DNA from: Planctomycetota bacterium
GTDB lineage: Bacteria; Planctomycetota; Uabimicrobiia; Uabimicrobiales; Uabimicrobiaceae
Direction: 5' to 3'
Assembly (NCBI GenBank): GCA_029260735.1
Contig: JAJDCR010000023.1
Location: forward strand, 1-64,000
DNA: 64,000 bases
Below are positions 61,172 to 64,000 of the stretch, in pieces. The stretch's first letter is position 1. Every line of letters starts with the position of its first letter. The translations under genes were made by a program, and so were the position numbers. The notes below the pieces were generated by a model. It saw only the letters and a list, made by a program, of their open reading frames with translations, was not told where the DNA came from and made no database searches.

Positions 61172-62377
61172 ATGGCGAGCAAACAAGAAAAATCCCAAGA
61201 GTACAGTAAAGCTTTTCAATATGCAAAAACCGCCTACTTTTCTTCTCTTCCTTACTGTGCAGAAAAAAAAAGAGAGTGGGTGAAGCAAATAGAGAAAATG
61301 ACTCCCAACATCGGGCTGGGAGAAGAGTGGCTCAATGCCATGATTTATAAATTTGAAAAACTAGATCGTGGTGAGCAAAGAACAGAAAAACAGTGGCAAG
61401 AAATTTTTCCCCGTTATCCTATCGACTCAGAGGGATTTGCTCTTTCTTTTTCTCCTGAAGAAGCAAAAAAATACTGCCAGACACTGAACGAATATGGTCT
61501 TGTCGTAGTGAGAGTTCTAGATGAAAAAACTTGCCAGACAACAATTTGTGCTATTCTCGAAGAAGTTAATAAGATGCCGGCCAGTTCCCAAAAAAAAAGA
61601 GATATTTCTTTAGACCCTGGATCTTGGAGCGACCATAATTGGCCAGAAGGATTTAAGTTCTTACTCCCCCGCCGGGCTTTTCACCAACAAGCTTTCCAAA
61701 ATCGAACCCACAAAAATATCTATAAAGTCTTTTCAGAAATTTGGCAAGAAACACGCTTAAGAACTTCTATCGACTACTGGGGAATCGTCCGAGGAACTAC
61801 TGATCTCAATATGGGAGAAGTTAACGGAGAACCTTATTTCGAAAACCACCCCGAATGGAGCGAGCACCTTCCTCCTCACTGGGACTATAACCCGTGGCTT
61901 TTTTTGGACGAAATGGAAAGAGGAATTAACCCTGGCTACCAAGGGCTCCTTTGTTTGCAAGATGATATTCCGGGGATGAGTGGCCACGTTACCCTTCCGG
62001 GAGGAGCTAAGTTTTTAAAACAGTGGTGCCAGGAGAACCCTTGTCCCAAAAAACTCGGTCACAAACGGATGAGCTATCGCCCTGAGCCCAAAAATCCCAT
62101 ATTAAACCATTTGCAAGAGCTTTTGCTGCGAAAAGGGGATTTGCTCATTTGGTCTTGGGGACAATTGCATGGAAGTACCCCCAATCACTCTTCTAAAATG
62201 CGCTTTGTCCAGTATTTGCGGATGTTTCCGGCAAAAGAAGTGAACCCTTTTTATGAGAAATTTGATCGGCATGCCCCTCAAAAGGTTTTAGAGAAACATG
62301 CCGAGGAATATGAATTTGATTTTGCGGGCTTTGACGACAGGGCCCAGAAGTTACTCGGTTTTTTGCCTTGGGATTGA
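61172..62377 (+). CDS. Phytanoyl-CoA dioxygenase-like Fe(II)/2OG oxygenase
   Basis: A 401-residue PhyH-type protein. The first 100 residues are helical and unrecognised. The oxygenase fold begins near ALSFSPEEAKKYCQTLNEYGLVVVRVL. Metal ligands are His and Asp in LPPHWDYNPW and a distal His in LIWSWGQLHGSTPNHSSKMRFVQYL, where the Arg would bind 2-oxoglutarate. It hydroxylates an unknown small molecule. It is transcribed with the sigma-54 activator upstream, so its substrate or product may be what that regulator senses, but this is inference. Confidence 0.82.
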   Translation: MASKQEKSQEYSKAFQYAKTAYFSSLPYCAEKKREWVKQIEKMTPNIGLGEEWLNAMIYKFEKLDRGEQRTEKQWQEIFPRYPIDSEGFALSFSPEEAKKYCQTLNEYGLVVVRVLDEKTCQTTICAILEEVNKMPASSQKKRDISLDPGSWSDHNWPEGFKFLLPRRAFHQQAFQNRTHKNIYKVFSEIWQETRLRTSIDYWGIVRGTTDLNMGEVNGEPYFENHPEWSEHLPPHWDYNPWLFLDEMERGINPGYQGLLCLQDDIPGMSGHVTLPGGAKFLKQWCQENPCPKKLGHKRMSYRPEPKNPILNHLQELLLRKGDLLIWSWGQLHGSTPNHSSKMRFVQYLRMFPAKEVNPFYEKFDRHAPQKVLEKHAEEYEFDFAGFDDRAQKLLGFLPWD

Positions 62378-62469
62378 GATAGGTATCGTGAAAGATTTGT
62401 TTTGGGAAGAGCTTTGGTTAGATTATTGTTGAAATAAGGAAATTCTCTTTGTTTTATGGTCGCGTAGCG

Positions 62470-62625
62470 ACTGAGGCACGTAGCCAGGGCATTTATGCCC
62501 TGGAAATAAGATCAACAAAGGATTACATCCTTGGTACCAAGGATGTAATCTCCTTGGTACCTACGGCACCAGAATCTTCTGTGTTTCTTATTTCCAGGGG
62601 TTGAAACCCCTGGCTACGTTCCCCC
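62470..62625. repeat. Composite palindromic element with three hairpins
   Basis: Outer arms 62478-62510 and 62587-62619 are inverse over their outer 12-13 bases at each side (acgtagccaggg; cttatttccaggg), and each arm is itself a hairpin around ccaggg. In the centre, 62521-62550 is a perfect 30-base palindrome with ggtacc at its axis. The layout of gtagcc-hairpin, core hairpin, hairpin-ggctac matches 26828-27120. Other gene-free bases in 62378-62806 include cttaacttaatgata (62688) and a gattcccgcg fragment (62702), motifs that also border the other elements. Confidence 0.85.
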
Positions 62626-62806
62626 ACTGCTCTGCAGTGAATACCTTTTCTGTAGCCTACCCACAGAATTTATTATATCATAGGCTTAACTTAATGATAT
62701 TGATTCCCGCGATAGGGGATGACAATGCTAAAAGGTTTATCTGAGCACTGCCCCAAGAAGTGATCAAATCCTAAAACAAAACTAACAACTCTACAGGAAA
62801 AAAAAT

Positions 62807-63241
62807 ATGTCTATAGAAGAACTCTTTATGATTTGCAACTATTCGGTTTTGCCCATTTGGGCTTTGTTAATGTTTGCTCCTAAGTGGAAATGGACTTTGC
62901 GCATAGCCCGTCTTATTTTTCCTTTTTCCTTAGCTATTGTTTACTCCTATTTACTTTTTAGCACTTGGGGAGAAGGGGAGGGGAATTTCTTTACATTGGA
63001 AGGTGTTTACTTGATTTTTCAGGACAAAGAATCTGTTTTGATTGGGTGGATCCACTATTTGGTTTTTGATCTCTTGGTGGGAACTTACGAAGTGGTCGAC
63101 GCTCAAAAGCGAGGAATTCGACATATTTATATTATCCCCTGCCTCTTTTTTACCTTGATGTTTGGCCCGTTTGGTTTTCTTTTGTATTGCCTATTGCGAT
63201 GGACATTGACGAAAGAAGTCTTTGGTCAAGAAATGGGGTAG
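62807..63241 (+). CDS. ABA4-like (DUF4281) membrane protein
   Basis: A 144-residue protein with four hydrophobic helices. The segment GWIHYLVFDLLVGTYEVVDAQKRGIRH followed by PCLFFTLMFGPFGFLLYCLLR is the characteristic DUF4281 core, named after plant ABA4 (neoxanthin synthesis). The bacterial function is unknown. A caggaaa ribosome site precedes the ATG. Isolated, with palindromic repeats on both sides. Confidence 0.87.
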   Translation: MSIEELFMICNYSVLPIWALLMFAPKWKWTLRIARLIFPFSLAIVYSYLLFSTWGEGEGNFFTLEGVYLIFQDKESVLIGWIHYLVFDLLVGTYEVVDAQKRGIRHIYIIPCLFFTLMFGPFGFLLYCLLRWTLTKEVFGQEMG

Positions 63242-63284
63242 TTGGCTAATGAGACGGAAAGGCTAGACACTTTAATACTAGAAA

Positions 63285-63410
63285 TACCATCAGGAGCCTT
63301 GCACATCCTCGGTGCGGCAGGAGCCTTACCCTCCCGGGAACATAAGCATTCGAACGGTTTTCTATGATCTTTTTCAAAAGTGGTTTCAGATAAGCCAAAG
63401 CCTTCCCAAA
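63285..63410. repeat. Dispersed palindromic repeat, copy C (aaccgttttt family)
   Basis: Inverse orientation relative to copy B at 51100-51265. It holds gcggcaggagccttaccctc, gaacataagcattcgaacgg and ggtttcagataagcc, matching both copies A and B. Occupies nearly all of the gap between the DUF4281 gene and the Sel1-repeat gene. Confidence 0.85.
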
Positions 63411-63429
63411 CCAGAATGTATCTTTTCCT

Positions 63430-64000
63430 TTACTCCCGATGAAAGCTATGCTTAACATAAACCCCATCGTAAATCCACTTCTTGTCAACAAAGATGAGAT
63501 GGTAAAAGAGGGCATTTTCTTCTAGTCCAAAAGCAATTCTCTCTTCCCCAAAATATCTTCCTTGGAGACTTTCACGTTTGAAAATGTCTCGCTCCAACAT
63601 ATTTTTGACTAGCTTCTCCAGATAGTCTCTTTCTTTGCGTAACCGGTTGCTACTGTAGTTTATTCTCTTGGTAGTAGACTCTGCAAACTCTTTACGTTTT
63701 TTGTATTTGACCATTTCGAGATATTCCCAGAAGCAGTCTCGGGGAACTCTCCAGGATTCAGGATCATCCTTAGCCTCTCTTTTGTCTTCTTGAGGTTCTT
63801 CTTCGATAAACTCTTCTTCTTCGATATCGATGATTTTTTCTTCGGACTCTTCTTTTTCGTCTAACTCTCTATTAGACCCGTCTTTTTTTGGGGCTAACCT
63901 TTTCAAATTCTCGATAGCGGGGCGATATCTTTTTTTAGCAGCCCTTTTGAAGAACTCAATTGCTTTTTCGGTTTCGTTTTCATAGAGAAGTAGCTTGGCT
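63430..64000 (-). CDS. Sel1-repeat protein, 3' part (runs off the window)
   Basis: The frame is open from the stop at 63430 to the window edge, so this is a partial gene whose 5' end lies beyond 64000. The visible start encodes KLLLYENETEKAIEFFKRAA followed by KKRYRPAIENL, a clear Sel1-like repeat. Then come a very acidic linker (IDIEEEEFIEEEPQED) and a C-terminal mixed region with many aromatic residues (DCFWEYLEMVKYKKRKEF, KKWIYDGVYVKHSF) that I do not recognise. The TTG at 63906 is internal, not the start. Cytoplasmic or periplasmic location cannot be judged. Confidence 0.75.
   Translation of the reverse strand, partial: AKLLLYENETEKAIEFFKRAAKKRYRPAIENLKRLAPKKDGSNRELDEKEESEEKIIDIEEEEFIEEEPQEDKREAKDDPESWRVPRDCFWEYLEMVKYKKRKEFAESTTKRINYSSNRLRKERDYLEKLVKNMLERDIFKRESLQGRYFGEERIAFGLEENALFYHLIFVDKKWIYDGVYVKHSFHRE

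Noticed and set aside
63430..63906. Complete 158-residue gene starting at the TTG 63906
   Set aside because: The frame continues without a stop to the window edge and the extra residues form a Sel1-like repeat, so the gene is partial.
1..64000. tRNA and rRNA genes
   Set aside because: I looked for cloverleaf arms with gttcgaatc-type T loops and rRNA signatures in the intergenic gaps and found none; short ones could be missed without a covariance search.

Overview
The window is AT-rich, densely coded DNA from a Gram-negative bacterium that most resembles a low-GC member of the PVC group, with Planctomycetota (for example the Uabimicrobium-like lineage) as the best guess. The support is the combination of three PEP-CTERM surface proteins, a close relative of the chlamydial outer-membrane protein OmcB, receiver/histidine-kinase/Ser-Thr-kinase fusion proteins, a caspase-SUMF1 fusion, DUF1573, a large pentapeptide-repeat protein, a papain-like C1 protease, and many lipoprotein and signal-peptide genes. 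The taxonomic placement is inference; no rRNA or tRNA gene was recognised.

Layout. 0.2-7.9 kb: two PEP-CTERM proteins, a 958-residue pentapeptide protein, a beta-lactamase-fold hydrolase, a small lipase, and a sulfotransferase gene lying between two 48-bp direct repeats that copy the lipase 5' end. 8.0-10.8 kb: a Fur-box-preceded iron(III) ABC permease and ATPase pair. 11-18 kb: a redoxin lipoprotein, two divergent secreted subtilisins, a methyltransferase and a TPR protein. 18-21.8 kb: one giant FHA-GAF-PAS-histidine kinase-REC-REC-Ser/Thr kinase. 22-25.5 kb: an HD phosphohydrolase followed by citrate lyase (a fused gamma-beta subunit, then alpha). 25.5-30.7 kb: a TPR lipoprotein, a PP2C-like phosphatase, a glyoxalase-fold protein, a REP-type tyrosine transposase with adjacent repeat arrays, and a heme-binding lipoprotein. 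31-35.6 kb: an operon of a caspase-SUMF1 protein, a small membrane protein and a metallophosphoesterase. 35.6-44.2 kb: tRNA hydroxylase TrhO, papain-like protease, PEP-CTERM protein, then an operon DUF1573 - SMC5-like ATPase - secreted unknown - nitroreductase. 44.5-57.8 kb: OmcB-like lipoprotein, AsmA-like giant, LEA2 lipoprotein, a short SecA-like motor, REC-REC-Ser/Thr kinase, zinc-ribbon protein and a pseudopilin. 58-64 kb: flavin-binding protein, membrane protein, sigma-54 activator plus 2OG dioxygenase, ABA4-like membrane protein and the 3' part of a Sel1-repeat gene.

Intergenic space is heavily invaded by palindromic repeats. At least five families are visible: a gtagcc-ended composite element (15.9, 26.9, 62.5 kb), a family with aaccgttttt ends (37.8, 51.1, 63.3 kb), a cgcaaaggcgcaaag inverted repeat (start of window, 11.0 kb), an aatccag inverted repeat (25.6 kb), and transposase-linked gtgccaggc arrays (28.5 and 29.7-30.1 kb). 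Several have supplied stop codons or spurious N-terminal extensions to neighbouring genes.

The most unusual functional themes are cell-envelope and signalling ones. The run from 44.6 to 57.8 kb groups envelope proteins, a minimal SecA motor, a phosphorelay-type kinase and a pseudopilin on almost one strand and could be a dedicated envelope or secretion module. The caspase-SUMF1 operon, the hybrid kinases and the sulfotransferase insertion are the other items that most deserve follow-up.
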